Source: GWF2-38-69 sp965228125 (GTDB taxonomy: Bacteria; Verrucomicrobiota; Lentisphaeria; Victivallales; GWF2-38-69). Taken from it: 64,000 nucleotides of DNA. Location: contig OZ245791.1 of assembly GCA_965228125.1 (NCBI GenBank), positions 2,604,001-2,668,000 on the forward strand, written 5' to 3'. Within the stretch, counting starts at the first letter, position 1. Each line of letters starts with the position of its first letter. The notes beneath the pieces are model-generated. The model made no database searches and was not told the origin of the DNA. It saw nothing but the letters and a program-made list of their open reading frames with translations. This document shows positions 28,986 through 38,264 of this stretch, one piece after another. Made by a program: the position numbers and the translations under genes.

Positions 28986-29558
28986 TTAGATATTGATAGC
29001 GCTTTCTTGTATACGTGTGGCTATTTTCTCAAAATCTTTAACAGGGCTGTCTGAACTTGCCATAATGTTGGTGACAGCCGGATAAGATTCACCTTTGAAT
29101 TTGAGTGAAGTTTCAGCTAGATTGGCGATTTTAACAATGTAGTAGCGTAATTCGCTGTCTTTAGCATAGATGGCGGGATACTTGTCATCTATAAAAGTGA
29201 AAATCAATGTAGAGTTTTCGACTCTCCATTTGCCATGTATCTCTCCCAGCCCTAGGCCTTCCTGCCACATATAAGTAAAATTTCCGTCATCAGCAAAATA
29301 TATTACTTCTGAGGGGTATAGAAACTCTCTCCCTCTCTTGATTGAGTCATTAGATTTTACTTCCCCTGAAGTAACAGCAAATTTTATGAGTTCAGCGGGT
29401 ATCATTTGAGTCTCATTTATACACCACTTGGCGCAGATGCTATTTGCCGTAAGGATATCAGCATATTTCTTGTCCATATAGAAATAGTCGGCAGAAACGC
29501 AAAAGCATATTAAAAAGAACATTAAAGACAGAAGCTTTTGCGTTTTGCTAATATTCAT
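28986..29558 (-). CDS. exported protein, lipocalin-like segment, unknown function
   Basis: This 190-residue protein has an N-terminal signal peptide (LLSLMFFLICFCVSA). The middle part reads SEVIYFADDGNFTYMW followed by HGKWRVENSTLIFTF, the pattern seen in small lipocalin-like or copper-resistance-type beta-barrel domains that compare a filled and unfilled state. I do not assign a family firmly. The ATG at 29558 is preferred, with AAGGGAG nine bases upstream; a GTG 27 bases earlier would overlap the upstream gene more. It follows the DUF3313 lipoprotein gene and is probably co-transcribed with it. Confidence 0.7.
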   Translation of the reverse strand: MNISKTQKLLSLMFFLICFCVSADYFYMDKKYADILTANSICAKWCINETQMIPAELIKFAVTSGEVKSNDSIKRGREFLYPSEVIYFADDGNFTYMWQEGLGLGEIHGKWRVENSTLIFTFIDDKYPAIYAKDSELRYYIVKIANLAETSLKFKGESYPAVTNIMASSDSPVKDFEKIATRIQESAINI

Positions 29559-29572
29559 TGATTTAAACTCCC

Positions 29573-30355
29573 TTAATAAACCCACTCAATAAGCGGGGCT
29601 ATTTCTTTTGCGGTAGGATTTCTGTTTCCTGTTTTTACCTGATCAAGCGTAGATACTAAGTCTTCAGACCATGCTTTTATAATTCTTTGGATTGAAGCAT
29701 ACATATAGAATCTTTCAGTATTAAGTAAGGCAAATACTCCTTTTTCGCGATCGGCAAATACGGCCAATACTTGGTTGGTTTGAGAGTCTGTGACTATGAT
29801 TTCTACAGCTACGGCTCCGCCTCCTTTTTCAGAAATATATTGAATTCCTACGCCTATGGGCTTTGTAATTATCCAACCTGGCGAAGGGATGTTTCCAATA
29901 GTTCCCAAAACGGCATCATTAATAACTATCTGCGTGATATAGACATTTATTTTTAATGTGCCAGGCCCGGGAGCAGGGGCAAGATTGAAGTATTTGCTCG
30001 AGCTAAACGCAGAACGGAAAGCATTTTGTGCATAAGGTAATATTGAATCTACGACATCTTGCTGGTTATAGACAATGTAGCCGGTTTTTAGGTAGTCGAA
30101 TGGTCCTGGAGGAACAAGTTGATCGCTCATTTTTACACTTAGAATAGCTTTATTGTATTGTTTGAGTGCAGTGTAGTCCATGGCGCCCAGTTGGAAACCC
30201 GTCTGATCCAGTTCATTATCCATTTTATATGCGTATTGTGATGGGATATTGATTGGTGCAGGAACTGGAGAGCGCGAGGCGCATCCAGTAAAAATCAGGG
30301 CAAATAGAAGAGCCGTTCCTTTGATGAAATAAGAACAAGTTGACTGAGTTTTCAT
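29573..30355 (-). CDS. DUF3313 family lipoprotein
   Basis: This 260-residue protein has a lipoprotein signal: FIKGTALLFALIFTGC, with the lipobox Cys near residue 25. The mature part includes PGPFDYLKTGYIVY, a helix with SILPYAQNAFRSAF, then PGPGTLKINVYITQI and VEIIVTDSQTNQVLAVFADREKG. This ordering (short Asp/Tyr-rich start, ...APGPGxLxxxVxIT..., DSxTxxVLAA.xDR) matches DUF3313 lipoproteins of unknown function. AAGGAG lies five bases upstream of the ATG. It is divergent from psuK. Confidence 0.78.
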   Translation of the reverse strand: MKTQSTCSYFIKGTALLFALIFTGCASRSPVPAPINIPSQYAYKMDNELDQTGFQLGAMDYTALKQYNKAILSVKMSDQLVPPGPFDYLKTGYIVYNQQDVVDSILPYAQNAFRSAFSSSKYFNLAPAPGPGTLKINVYITQIVINDAVLGTIGNIPSPGWIITKPIGVGIQYISEKGGGAVAVEIIVTDSQTNQVLAVFADREKGVFALLNTERFYMYASIQRIIKAWSEDLVSTLDQVKTGNRNPTAKEIAPLIEWVY

Positions 30356-30440
30356 GATACTCCTTTATTTTATGGTTTTAATGTTATTTATAACCCAAAC
30401 GACTTTGTTGTAAAGGAGAAATCTATTGAACAAATAGTAA

Positions 30441-30468
30441 TTGTTTGATGTATGTTACCTGTTATAAT
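30441..30468 (+). promoter_or_regulatory. predicted sigma-70 promoter for psuKG
   Basis: The -35 element TTGTTT (30441-30446) and a perfect -10 TATAAT (30463-30468) are separated by 16 bases. They lie 45 bases upstream of the psuK ATG. No clear operator repeat was seen. Confidence 0.6.
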
Positions 30469-30512
30469 GAAAGAGGAAATATCAAATATTAATTTGCAGT
30501 GAAGTCTGGAAT

Positions 30513-31460
30513 ATGAGAGAAAAAGTCCTAAAACCTTATGTTTGCGTTATCGGCACTGCGAATGTAGACATATGCGGTTATCCGTATTCTACTCTGATTC
30601 CAAAAACTTCCAACATAGGGAGAATTACAGTTACTATTGGAGGCGTAGGCAGGAATATAGCCGAGAATTTAGCACGAATAGGAGTAAATACCAAACTTAT
30701 TACCGCAGTGGGGTCAGATGATTACGGTCGGATGATTACTGAATATTCCAGTTCGGCAGGTATAGATACTAGTGAACTAATTAGAATTGCAGGTGCTGAG
30801 TCATCTACATACATGGCTATCCTAGATACAAATAACGATATGGCACTGGCCGTCTCAGATTCAAAGATTCTAGATAATATGACTGTAGATGTAATTAAAA
30901 CAAAGTTAGACTTGATTAGAAACAGCCAGGCATGTGTCATAGATGCAGGGGTTTCAAAAGAAGTTATGAGATTTATAACTGATAACTGCCCTCAGACAAC
31001 ATTTTTTCTTGACACTATTTCTCCAAAGAAATCCTATAAAATATTGGGATATCTTGGAAATTTTCACACCATAAAACCCAACATTTATGAGGCCGAAGTT
31101 CTGGCAGAGATGAAGATAAAAACAAAAGATGATATAGTCAGGGCTTCGGAAATATTTATCGGGCAAGGAGTCAGAGATGTTTTTATATCTCTTGGGCAGG
31201 AGGGCGTATTTTATAATAATGGAGAGACAAAAGGATTTATGAAACTGAAGGAGGTCAAACTGGTCAACGCAACAGGGGCCGGTGATGCTTTAGCCTCAGG
31301 CCTTGTTTATGGATATTTGAAAGAGCTTGATATTGTCGAAACGGTAAAATTTGCTTTAACTGCCGCTTATATAGCTCTTTCAGGTGAAGATGCTGTTAAT
31401 CCCAATATGAGTTTAAATTTAATTAAAGAAAAGATGAAGGAGATTGAATATGTTGGATAA
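30513..31460 (+). CDS. psuK: pseudouridine kinase (PfkB family)
   Basis: This 315-residue PfkB-family sugar kinase starts VCVIGTANVDICGYP and has GGVGRNIAENLARIG near residue 48 and the catalytic anion-hole motif NATGAGDALASGL near residue 247. PfkB members next to PsuG phosphorylate pseudouridine to its 5'-monophosphate, and this assignment rests on that neighbour: psuG starts inside the last codons of this gene. It would act in the cytoplasm as the first step in pseudouridine breakdown. Confidence 0.88.
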   Translation: MREKVLKPYVCVIGTANVDICGYPYSTLIPKTSNIGRITVTIGGVGRNIAENLARIGVNTKLITAVGSDDYGRMITEYSSSAGIDTSELIRIAGAESSTYMAILDTNNDMALAVSDSKILDNMTVDVIKTKLDLIRNSQACVIDAGVSKEVMRFITDNCPQTTFFLDTISPKKSYKILGYLGNFHTIKPNIYEAEVLAEMKIKTKDDIVRASEIFIGQGVRDVFISLGQEGVFYNNGETKGFMKLKEVKLVNATGAGDALASGLVYGYLKELDIVETVKFALTAAYIALSGEDAVNPNMSLNLIKEKMKEIEYVG

Positions 31461-32367
31461 ATATCTGCAAATTAGTGAAGTTGTAAAAGGAGCGATATCC
31501 TCCAACAAACCAGTAGTAGCTTTGGAGTCGACAATTATTTCCCATGGCATGCCGTATCCGCAAAATGTGGAGACAGCTCTTAAAGTAGAAGAGATAATCC
31601 GTGATAATGGAGCTGTCCCTGCGACAATAGGTATTCTTTCAGGAAAACTCAAGGCAGGTTTGACAAAGGAAGAAATAGATTATCTAGGGAAGAAAGGGCT
31701 ATCCGTGGCGAAAGTCAGCCGAAGGGATATGCCTGTTATTGTTTCCGGAGGGCTGGATGGTGCGACGACTGTGGCATCGACAATGATTATTGCTGCGATG
31801 GCGGGAATAAAGATTTTTGCGACCGGTGGAATTGGCGGAGTCCACAGGGGCGCCGAGAAATCTTTTGACGTTTCCGCAGATTTGCTTGAGCTTGCAAACA
31901 CAAGCGTTACTGTTGTTTGCGCTGGTGCCAAATCTATACTTGATTTGGGGTTAACTCTTGAATATCTTGAAACAAACGGAGTGCCTGTGATAGGTTATGG
32001 TACTGAAGAACTTCCTGCATTTTACACGCGGAAGAGCGGATTTAAACTTGAGTATAGAATGGATTCTCCGTCAGAAATTGCCAAAGCAATAAAAGCCAAA
32101 TTCGATTTGGGGTTGAACGGTGGTATTGTTATTGCCAATCCTATCCCAGAAGAATTTCAGATGGATTTTGATGTGATAAACAAGGCGATAGTTTCTGCTG
32201 TTAAGGAAGCTGAAATAAAGGGTGTTAAAGGCAAGGAAATAACTCCATTTCTTCTTTCCAGGATAAAAGATGTGACAGGAGGAAAGAGCTTGGAGTCCAA
32301 TATAGAATTAGTCTATAACAATGCTAAACTTGCCGCCCAGATAGCGAAGTCTCTCGTTGTGTTATGA
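31450..32367 (+). CDS. psuG: pseudouridine-5'-phosphate glycosidase
   Basis: This 305-residue enzyme cleaves the C-C glycosidic bond of pseudouridine 5'-phosphate to uracil and ribose 5-phosphate. Family hallmarks are VALESTIISHGMPYPQN, the catalytic Lys in SVAKVSRRD, GGLDGATTVASTM, IKIFATGGIGGVHRGAE, VCAGAKSILDLGLTLEYLET and the C-terminal LESNIELVYNNA. The ATG at 31450 has AAGGAG seven bases upstream and overlaps the end of psuK by 11 bases. The psuK-psuG pairing makes a complete salvage route. Confidence 0.96.
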   Translation: MLDKYLQISEVVKGAISSNKPVVALESTIISHGMPYPQNVETALKVEEIIRDNGAVPATIGILSGKLKAGLTKEEIDYLGKKGLSVAKVSRRDMPVIVSGGLDGATTVASTMIIAAMAGIKIFATGGIGGVHRGAEKSFDVSADLLELANTSVTVVCAGAKSILDLGLTLEYLETNGVPVIGYGTEELPAFYTRKSGFKLEYRMDSPSEIAKAIKAKFDLGLNGGIVIANPIPEEFQMDFDVINKAIVSAVKEAEIKGVKGKEITPFLLSRIKDVTGGKSLESNIELVYNNAKLAAQIAKSLVVL

Positions 32368-32386
32368 TTTTTTGCAAGGTTTATGA

Positions 32387-33592
32387 ATGATAAGTGCCAA
32401 TTATAAAAAAGTCGAAATCTGTTCTATGGCTTTTGGAGGAGCCGGGGTTTGCCGCTTGGACGGAGTTGTCTGTTTTGTGGAGGGGGCGTTTTCAGGCGAA
32501 AAAGCACTTATCGAAATTACTGAAAGGAAAAAGAATTTTTTCAGGGGAAGGGCATTGGAAATACTTAGCCCGATTCCTGAAAGAATTACTGCTGTTTGTC
32601 CCTTGGCTTTTTCGTGTTTATCTAAAGGGCTGTTCTGTCCGGGATGTTCCTATCAGAATTTGTCTTATGAGAAGGAAATAGAATTCAAGGATAAGCAATT
32701 TTCCGAGCTGCTAAAGAAGTTTGCTGGGATGGATTCAGATAAGAAGCTTTCTCCGCTTTATGCCGAAGAAAATCTATATTACAGAAATAAAATTAAACTT
32801 CATCGTATCCTGCACGGACAAGGTGGATTTGGCTTTGTTTCAAACGACAACAAAACAATCCTAGAGGTTCCGAGGTGTCATCTTGCTTGCGCGGAGGTAA
32901 ATGAGGCATTACTAGAATTAAAAAACAGAAAGTTGACCTTTGACGAAATTACTCTCAGATATACGAAAAAAAATGGCACAAGAATGGTTTCGTCCAAAGG
33001 ATATAACACAAATCAGGCAAAACTTATTACTGAAAAGACTCTATTTGGCGATTTTGCTGTGCCTGAAAGTTCTTTTTTTCAAGTTAACATTTATGCGCAT
33101 GAAATCATGCTCAAAGAATATCATGTGTTGTTGAAAAAAATCTCGCCCGATATTGTTTTCGACCTCTATTGTGGAGTAGGAGTTTTTGGAATCGTTGCTG
33201 CTCAAAATGGCATAAAGTCTTATGGAATTGATATTGACAGAGATGCTATAAAGGTAGCAGGAATTAACGCCGAAGAACATAATGTTCAAAACGCTATAGA
33301 ATTTATGTCAGGAGATGTTTCTATATTTTTCAGAGAGCTATTGAATAAAAACAAATCTTTAGCGAAATGTGTGGTTTTAGATCCACCGAGAACCGGATTG
33401 GAAAAAAGATTTTTGGAAATGCTTTGCGATTTACCAGTAGAAGATATTATTTATATATCATGTTCGGCGGATACGCTTTGCAGAGACCTAAAGGTTTTAA
33501 TTGCCTCAGGATACGCAATTCATTCGACAAGACTTATTGATATGTTTCCAAGAACGAAACATTTTGAATCTATAACACATTTAAAAAAGTAG
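32387..33592 (+). CDS. 23S rRNA (uracil-5-)-methyltransferase family (RlmD/TrmA-like)
   Basis: This 401-residue SAM-dependent RNA methyltransferase consists of an N-terminal TRAM-like domain, a cysteine cluster (CPLAFSCLSK...CPGCSYQ, residues 71-87) that fits an iron-sulfur site, and a C-terminal methyltransferase fold with FDLYCGVGVFGIVAA. The catalytic and SAM-binding segment is VVLDPPRTGLE and YISCSADTLCRDL, where the second Cys region holds the nucleophile. Members modify uracil-5 in 23S rRNA (RlmC/RlmD) or tRNA (TrmA), and the exact target is not clear. It lies 19 bases after psuG, possibly in the same transcript. Confidence 0.85.
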   Translation: MISANYKKVEICSMAFGGAGVCRLDGVVCFVEGAFSGEKALIEITERKKNFFRGRALEILSPIPERITAVCPLAFSCLSKGLFCPGCSYQNLSYEKEIEFKDKQFSELLKKFAGMDSDKKLSPLYAEENLYYRNKIKLHRILHGQGGFGFVSNDNKTILEVPRCHLACAEVNEALLELKNRKLTFDEITLRYTKKNGTRMVSSKGYNTNQAKLITEKTLFGDFAVPESSFFQVNIYAHEIMLKEYHVLLKKISPDIVFDLYCGVGVFGIVAAQNGIKSYGIDIDRDAIKVAGINAEEHNVQNAIEFMSGDVSIFFRELLNKNKSLAKCVVLDPPRTGLEKRFLEMLCDLPVEDIIYISCSADTLCRDLKVLIASGYAIHSTRLIDMFPRTKHFESITHLKK

Positions 33593-33598
33593 GAAATT

Positions 33599-34783
33599 GT
33601 GATTATTCCAACTAAAGAAATTTTAGAAAAGCTAGTTATTGAAGGTCTTCCTTTGCTTAAGGAAGTAAGGCAACATCTTCACACTTATCCAGAGCTTGCC
33701 TATAAAGAATTTGAAACGGCCAAGTATATAAGAGAAAAGCTTAAAGAGTTTGGATATGAACTTATTCCTCCTTTTATAGAGACAGATACCGTTGTTTTTT
33801 TAAACAAAGGAAAACCAGGAAAAAATGTGACATTGAGAGCCGATATTGATGCTCTTCCGATACAGGAAGTTTCTCAACATTCTTATAAGTCATTAAATGA
33901 TGGAGTCATGCATGCTTGTGGGCATGACGGGCATACTGCTATGCTTTTGGGAGCAGCCATGGTTTTAAACCAGGTCAGAGAGTGTCTGAATGGTTCGGTA
34001 AGGTTTGTCTTTCAGCCAGCGGAAGAGGGGCTTTGTGGAGGAAGACGTCTTGTTGAAGCAGGAGTGTTGAAAAATCCAGAACCAAACATAGTATTTGGGT
34101 TTCATGGCTGGCCTGGCTATAAAACTGGTTACTTTATTAGCAAACCGGGACCGATGACTTCGGCATGTGACACTTTTACAATAAAAATATTGGGCAAAGG
34201 AGGGCATAGTTCTGCCCCTGAGCTAGGAATTGACCCGATACTAATATCAGCCAAAATCATAGAAGCTTTCAATAGTATTCAAACAAAATTCTTTAGCCCG
34301 CTTGAGAGCGTGCTTGTATCTGTTTGTAAAGTTGTTAGTGGTACTACTTCTAATGTAATTCCAGAAAGCGCCGAGATGGAAGGTTCGGCAAGGTATTTTA
34401 ATATGGCACATGGGCATAAAATTCAAAAAATCATGAAAAAGATAGTTCGTAATATGTGTAAAATGTATGGAGCGACATATGAATTTGATTACAATTTCCT
34501 CTACATCCCGACTATTAATAATCGGTCTGCCGTAGAGTTTGCTGAAAAAACCTGTGCAAAATATTTCAGCAAAAACAACTACATAACAAGAGATAAACCG
34601 GTAATGGGAGCTGAAGACTTTTCATTTTTTATCAAGAGTTACCCCGGGGCTTTTATCAATATCGGATTAGGTGAGGAAGTGCCTAATTTGCACACTAACA
34701 CTTTTGATTTTAACGATGATGTTATAGTTCATGGTGTGATGATGTTTTGCGCTCTGGTGCTTGAATACATCGGGAAAGATTAA
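33599..34783 (+). CDS. M20 family amidohydrolase
   Basis: This 394-residue zinc-dependent hydrolase of the M20D group includes hippurate hydrolase, N-acyl-amino-acid and IAA-type amidohydrolases. Seen are VRQHLHTYPELAYKEFETAKYI, ADIDALPIQE (metal-binding Asp), HACGHDGHTAML and QPAEEGLCGGRRL, plus the dimerisation-domain GGHSSAPE and the C-terminal GAEDFSFF. The start is GTG at 33599 with AGGA just upstream. The substrate is unknown. It lies six bases after the RNA methyltransferase stop. Confidence 0.9.
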   Translation: MIIPTKEILEKLVIEGLPLLKEVRQHLHTYPELAYKEFETAKYIREKLKEFGYELIPPFIETDTVVFLNKGKPGKNVTLRADIDALPIQEVSQHSYKSLNDGVMHACGHDGHTAMLLGAAMVLNQVRECLNGSVRFVFQPAEEGLCGGRRLVEAGVLKNPEPNIVFGFHGWPGYKTGYFISKPGPMTSACDTFTIKILGKGGHSSAPELGIDPILISAKIIEAFNSIQTKFFSPLESVLVSVCKVVSGTTSNVIPESAEMEGSARYFNMAHGHKIQKIMKKIVRNMCKMYGATYEFDYNFLYIPTINNRSAVEFAEKTCAKYFSKNNYITRDKPVMGAEDFSFFIKSYPGAFINIGLGEEVPNLHTNTFDFNDDVIVHGVMMFCALVLEYIGKD

Positions 34784-34813
34784 GGAGTTTTCCTTTTAGT
34801 TAAATTTATGGTA

Positions 34814-34842
34814 TTGACAAGATAAGCAGAGAAAATTACAAT
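34814..34842 (+). promoter_or_regulatory. predicted sigma-70 promoter for transporter-rbsK-nucleosidase operon
   Basis: A consensus -35 TTGACA (34814-34819) and -10 TACAAT (34837-34842) are separated by 17 bases. They lie 58 bases upstream of the transporter ATG and directly after the amidohydrolase gene, so the next three genes probably form their own unit, closed by the terminator at 38154. Confidence 0.7.
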
Positions 34843-34900
34843 CCTTAACTTAGGTTCATCAATATTTAGATAACTAACAAAAAATAAAAAAGAGGGATAT

Positions 34901-35920
34901 ATGGTTATTATCACGTCGTATCTACTAGCGGTCGTAATGTGTGTTATCACTATGCTTTGTTGGGGATCCTGGGCAAATACTCAAAAACTTGTCAGTGGTA
35001 AGAACTGGCCATTCCAGTTGTTCTACTGGGATTATTCTATTGGCGTATTTGTGATGGCTCTGATTTTTGCATTGACTATGGGGTGTATGGGGTCTGGCGG
35101 CCGTTCTTTTTTTGCTGATATGGGACAGGCAGCAGGAGGTGCGCTCTTTTCCGCTTTTATCGGCGGAGTAATATTTAATTTGTCCAACATTTTGCTTGTC
35201 ATAGCAATAGAAATAGCCGGTCTGGCTGTGGCTTTCCCGATTGGAGTAGGCCTTGCGCTCGTCATAGGCGTTGTAGCCAATTACATTCCTGATCCTGTCG
35301 GGAACCCTTTCGTCCTTTTCTTAGGCGTAGGTTTGGTTGTGCTTGCTATCATACTCTCGGCCGTAGCTTACAAAAAACTTCAGTCAAATCAGTCTGCCCA
35401 GTCGTCTAATGTTGTTAAAGGCATAGTCGTATCGCTACTGGCAGGGATACTTATGGGGACATTTTTCCGTTTCGTAATGGCATCAATCGGTACTTCAGAA
35501 TACGCCAATCTTATTCCTGGAAAACTTAGCCCATATTCAGCAATAGCAGTATTTAGTTTCGGGCTTATGATTTCATCTCTACTTTGGAACACAATCAATA
35601 TGTATAAGCCGATAACCGGTGTACCCTGCACGTATAAGGAGTATTTCACTAAGGGTAATCCATACATTCATTTTGTCGGGATTCTTGGCGGTGTGATATG
35701 GTGCATTGGTAACTCTTTCAGTATCTTGGCTTCGAGTGCTGCCGGTCCATCGATTTCCTATGGACTGGGGCAGGGTGCCACTCTTGTTGCTGCAATTTGG
35801 GGTGTATTTATATGGAAAGAATTCAAGAATGCGCCTAAAGGAACAAACAAGATTCTCGCCCTGATGTTTGCAGGCTATATTATAGGCTTACTGTTGATTA
35901 TAATTTCAAGATATGCCTAA
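34901..35920 (+). CDS. GRP/ureide-permease-like transporter
   Basis: This 339-residue membrane protein has about ten spans. It opens with a signature region ITMLCWGSWANTQKL and FYWDYSIGVF and has GGVIFNLSNILLVIAIEIAGLAVAFPIGVGLALVIG, the pattern of the ureide permease / GRP transporter group. Relatives beside ribokinase and nucleosidase genes are generally annotated as sugar or nucleoside uptake; here it most likely imports ribose or nucleosides. A well-formed promoter precedes it, and ribokinase follows after 40 bases. Confidence 0.85.
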   Translation: MVIITSYLLAVVMCVITMLCWGSWANTQKLVSGKNWPFQLFYWDYSIGVFVMALIFALTMGCMGSGGRSFFADMGQAAGGALFSAFIGGVIFNLSNILLVIAIEIAGLAVAFPIGVGLALVIGVVANYIPDPVGNPFVLFLGVGLVVLAIILSAVAYKKLQSNQSAQSSNVVKGIVVSLLAGILMGTFFRFVMASIGTSEYANLIPGKLSPYSAIAVFSFGLMISSLLWNTINMYKPITGVPCTYKEYFTKGNPYIHFVGILGGVIWCIGNSFSILASSAAGPSISYGLGQGATLVAAIWGVFIWKEFKNAPKGTNKILALMFAGYIIGLLLIIISRYA

Positions 35921-35960
35921 TACATTATAAAACCAAAATTTAAAAGATAGAGGAGACAAA

Positions 35961-36890
35961 ATGAGCAAACCTAAAATATGTGTTGTTGGGTCATGTAACT
36001 ATGATATGATAGCCTATACGGATCGTTTACCTAAGCAAGGCGAAACGATCATGGGTAACGACTTTAAAATGGGTTTTGGAGGCAAAGGCGCAAATCAGGC
36101 AGTGGCTGCAGCCAAATTGGGCGCAGAAGTCACTATGGTGGCCAAGCTTGGAGAAGATGTATTTGGTAAACAGACCATGGAAAACTTCAAGAACCTCAAT
36201 ATCAACTCTAAACATGTCTATTTTACCGACAAAGCTTCATCGGGTGTAGCTCCGATATGGGTTGATAAAAGCGGTCATAATTCGATCATAGTTGTGTCAG
36301 GAGCCAATGACCTGATTACAGTTGAAGAGGTTGAAGCTTCCAGAAAGGCAATAGCCGGGTCGAAGATAATGATATGTCAGAATGAAATACCGCTTGAAGT
36401 TACAAAGAGAGCATTACAGATAGCACGGGAGGAAGGGGTAATTACTCTTTTTAATCCGGCTCCGGCTCCGCTGGTTGAACTCTCTAATGAATATTTCGAA
36501 CTAACAGATATATTCTGCCCTAATGAAACAGAATCTGAACTCCTTACACATAGGACTGTTAAAACTTTGGACGATGCTATAGATGCAGGAAAAGCACTGA
36601 TAAAAAAAGGTGTTAAAAAAGTGATGATGACTTTAGGCTCCAAAGGTTGCTTGTTCGTAGATGAAAAATCCCACACTCATATTCCTGGAGCCCAGGTGCA
36701 GGCTTTTGATACTACAGGTGCAGGCGACTGCTTTATAGGGAGCTTTGCCTACTTTTTTGCTGCAGGATGCAGCGAACAGGAGGCAGCCAAAAGAGCATGT
36801 GTGGTAGCCGCAGCAAGCGTGCAAAAGCCAGGGACACAAAAAAGTTTCCCGTTAGCTAAAGAACTTTCAGCTGATCTTTTTGTTTTTTGA
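35961..36890 (+). CDS. rbsK: ribokinase
   Basis: This 309-residue PfkB-family kinase makes ribose 5-phosphate from ribose. Motifs are CVVGSCNYDMIAYTDRLPKQGET, GFGGKGANQAVAAAKLGA (sugar-binding), NPAPAP and the anion-hole TTGAGDCFIGSFAYF with the catalytic Asp. AGAGGAG lies five bases before the ATG. It lies between the transporter and the exported nucleoside hydrolase, which would supply its substrate. Confidence 0.93.
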   Translation: MSKPKICVVGSCNYDMIAYTDRLPKQGETIMGNDFKMGFGGKGANQAVAAAKLGAEVTMVAKLGEDVFGKQTMENFKNLNINSKHVYFTDKASSGVAPIWVDKSGHNSIIVVSGANDLITVEEVEASRKAIAGSKIMICQNEIPLEVTKRALQIAREEGVITLFNPAPAPLVELSNEYFELTDIFCPNETESELLTHRTVKTLDDAIDAGKALIKKGVKKVMMTLGSKGCLFVDEKSHTHIPGAQVQAFDTTGAGDCFIGSFAYFFAAGCSEQEAAKRACVVAAASVQKPGTQKSFPLAKELSADLFVF

Positions 36891-36945
36891 TCAAAATCTA
36901 TTATTAATCGCATAGAAACATATAAATAGTGATGATAGGGATAAT

Positions 36946-38118
36946 ATGAGAAGTAAAATTTTTTTAATCAGAATGTTGGTAGCGCTTATAGCATGTTTAA
37001 CGATAAGTACATGCGCGAATGATTCTAACAAAGAAAAGGGGATAGAACCAGTAATCTATATTCAAGACGGTGCCATAGACGAGATGATGGTACCAATGCT
37101 GTTGAAGACTATGGATGGTAAAAATGGAAATCCTAATATAGACCTGAAAGGAGTAGTAGTAGTTGATGGTGATTGTTGGGCTTTTCCTACTGCAGAAGTT
37201 CAATGGAAATTAAATGCACTTATAAGCCCGGATGTTCCTGTGGGTATCAGCACAACTGAAGCAATTAATCCGTTTCCTTCAGGTTATCGCAATGATTGCC
37301 TGTCAATGGATGTTTTGCCGATTCTTAATCCTAAAGGCACAAAGTCTCATTGGACGGTCTATGACGGAGAACAACTTATAATAAACATACTTGAAAATTC
37401 TCCTAAGAAAGTAACAATATTGCTTAATTGTGGTGCGACTCCTGTTTCGACTGTATTACAAAAACGTCCTGACCTTGAGTCTAAAATTAGTCGGATGATA
37501 TGGATGGGTGGCGCTATTAAACCTGATTTGGGAAATGTTGTTTTTCCATTAGTGCCTACAGAAGAAGACCCACAGGTAACTTATTTTTGCGAGTGGAATA
37601 TGTATTGGGATCCTACTGACGCGCCAGATCCTGCTACAGGAGCAGGCGGTGCAGGGGCAGGATGGCTACTCGAGAATACTAAATTTCCTATAATACTGTT
37701 TCCTCTTGATATTACTGACTCATTCCCACTCCACTATAACGTTGGTACTTTCGTCGAAAACGAAGATGCCGTAGCATTTCATGAAAAACTGGTTGCTCAG
37801 GCTGATGAGGGCTATCTATATTCACAAATAGCTCTTGATAGTTATAATATTCCTTATAATGAGACATGGAATAATTTTTATTGCCTATGGGATACAGTGA
37901 GCGCTGTTTACTTCGCTCATCCTGAGTATTATTATATGGAAAAGGTCTATGTAACTATGGAAACTGCTCCAAGTTTACTTAAAAATCCTACGCCTTCGGG
38001 ACATATAAATGTAGTAGGAGAGAATGAAGGAAGGGAAATTCTTTATGCCAAACAAATGGCAGATGGAGTTAAAAAGTCAGCTGTATATGATTATATGGCA
38101 GCTCAGTATAAAAGGTAA
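36946..38118 (+). CDS. exported nucleoside hydrolase (IUNH family)
   Basis: This 390-residue protein has an N-terminal signal (IFLIRMLVALIACLTISTC). The Cys near residue 23 could be a lipoprotein Cys, although Thr at -1 is not typical. The catalytic-type domain has IYIQDGAIDEMM near 37-48, where the classical DTDPGxDD calcium-binding motif keeps two Asp and has Glu for the third acidic position. VTILLNCGATP, RMIWMGGAIK and CEWNMYWDP are also typical of the family. It would release ribose from nucleosides outside the cytoplasm. It is the last gene of the unit and is followed by a strong terminator. Confidence 0.86.
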   Translation: MRSKIFLIRMLVALIACLTISTCANDSNKEKGIEPVIYIQDGAIDEMMVPMLLKTMDGKNGNPNIDLKGVVVVDGDCWAFPTAEVQWKLNALISPDVPVGISTTEAINPFPSGYRNDCLSMDVLPILNPKGTKSHWTVYDGEQLIINILENSPKKVTILLNCGATPVSTVLQKRPDLESKISRMIWMGGAIKPDLGNVVFPLVPTEEDPQVTYFCEWNMYWDPTDAPDPATGAGGAGAGWLLENTKFPIILFPLDITDSFPLHYNVGTFVENEDAVAFHEKLVAQADEGYLYSQIALDSYNIPYNETWNNFYCLWDTVSAVYFAHPEYYYMEKVYVTMETAPSLLKNPTPSGHINVVGENEGREILYAKQMADGVKKSAVYDYMAAQYKR

Positions 38119-38153
38119 AAACTGAATTAGTAAAATAACTTTCTCAAAATTAA

Positions 38154-38183
38154 GGCGCTAATGTTAGAGTTAGCGCTTTTTTT
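38154..38183 (+). terminator. intrinsic terminator after nucleoside hydrolase
   Basis: A perfect seven-base-pair stem GCGCTAA (38155-38161) / TTAGCGC (38170-38176) with an eight-base loop is followed by seven T residues. This is a standard rho-independent terminator and ends the transporter-rbsK-nucleosidase unit before the S1 protein gene. Confidence 0.88.
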
Positions 38184-38264
38184 ATTTGCTTTTTTCTTTG
38201 TTTAACATAGAATTCTAAAGAATTTTAAAGTGCATTAACTTATTCGAAATAGGAAAAAATAATT

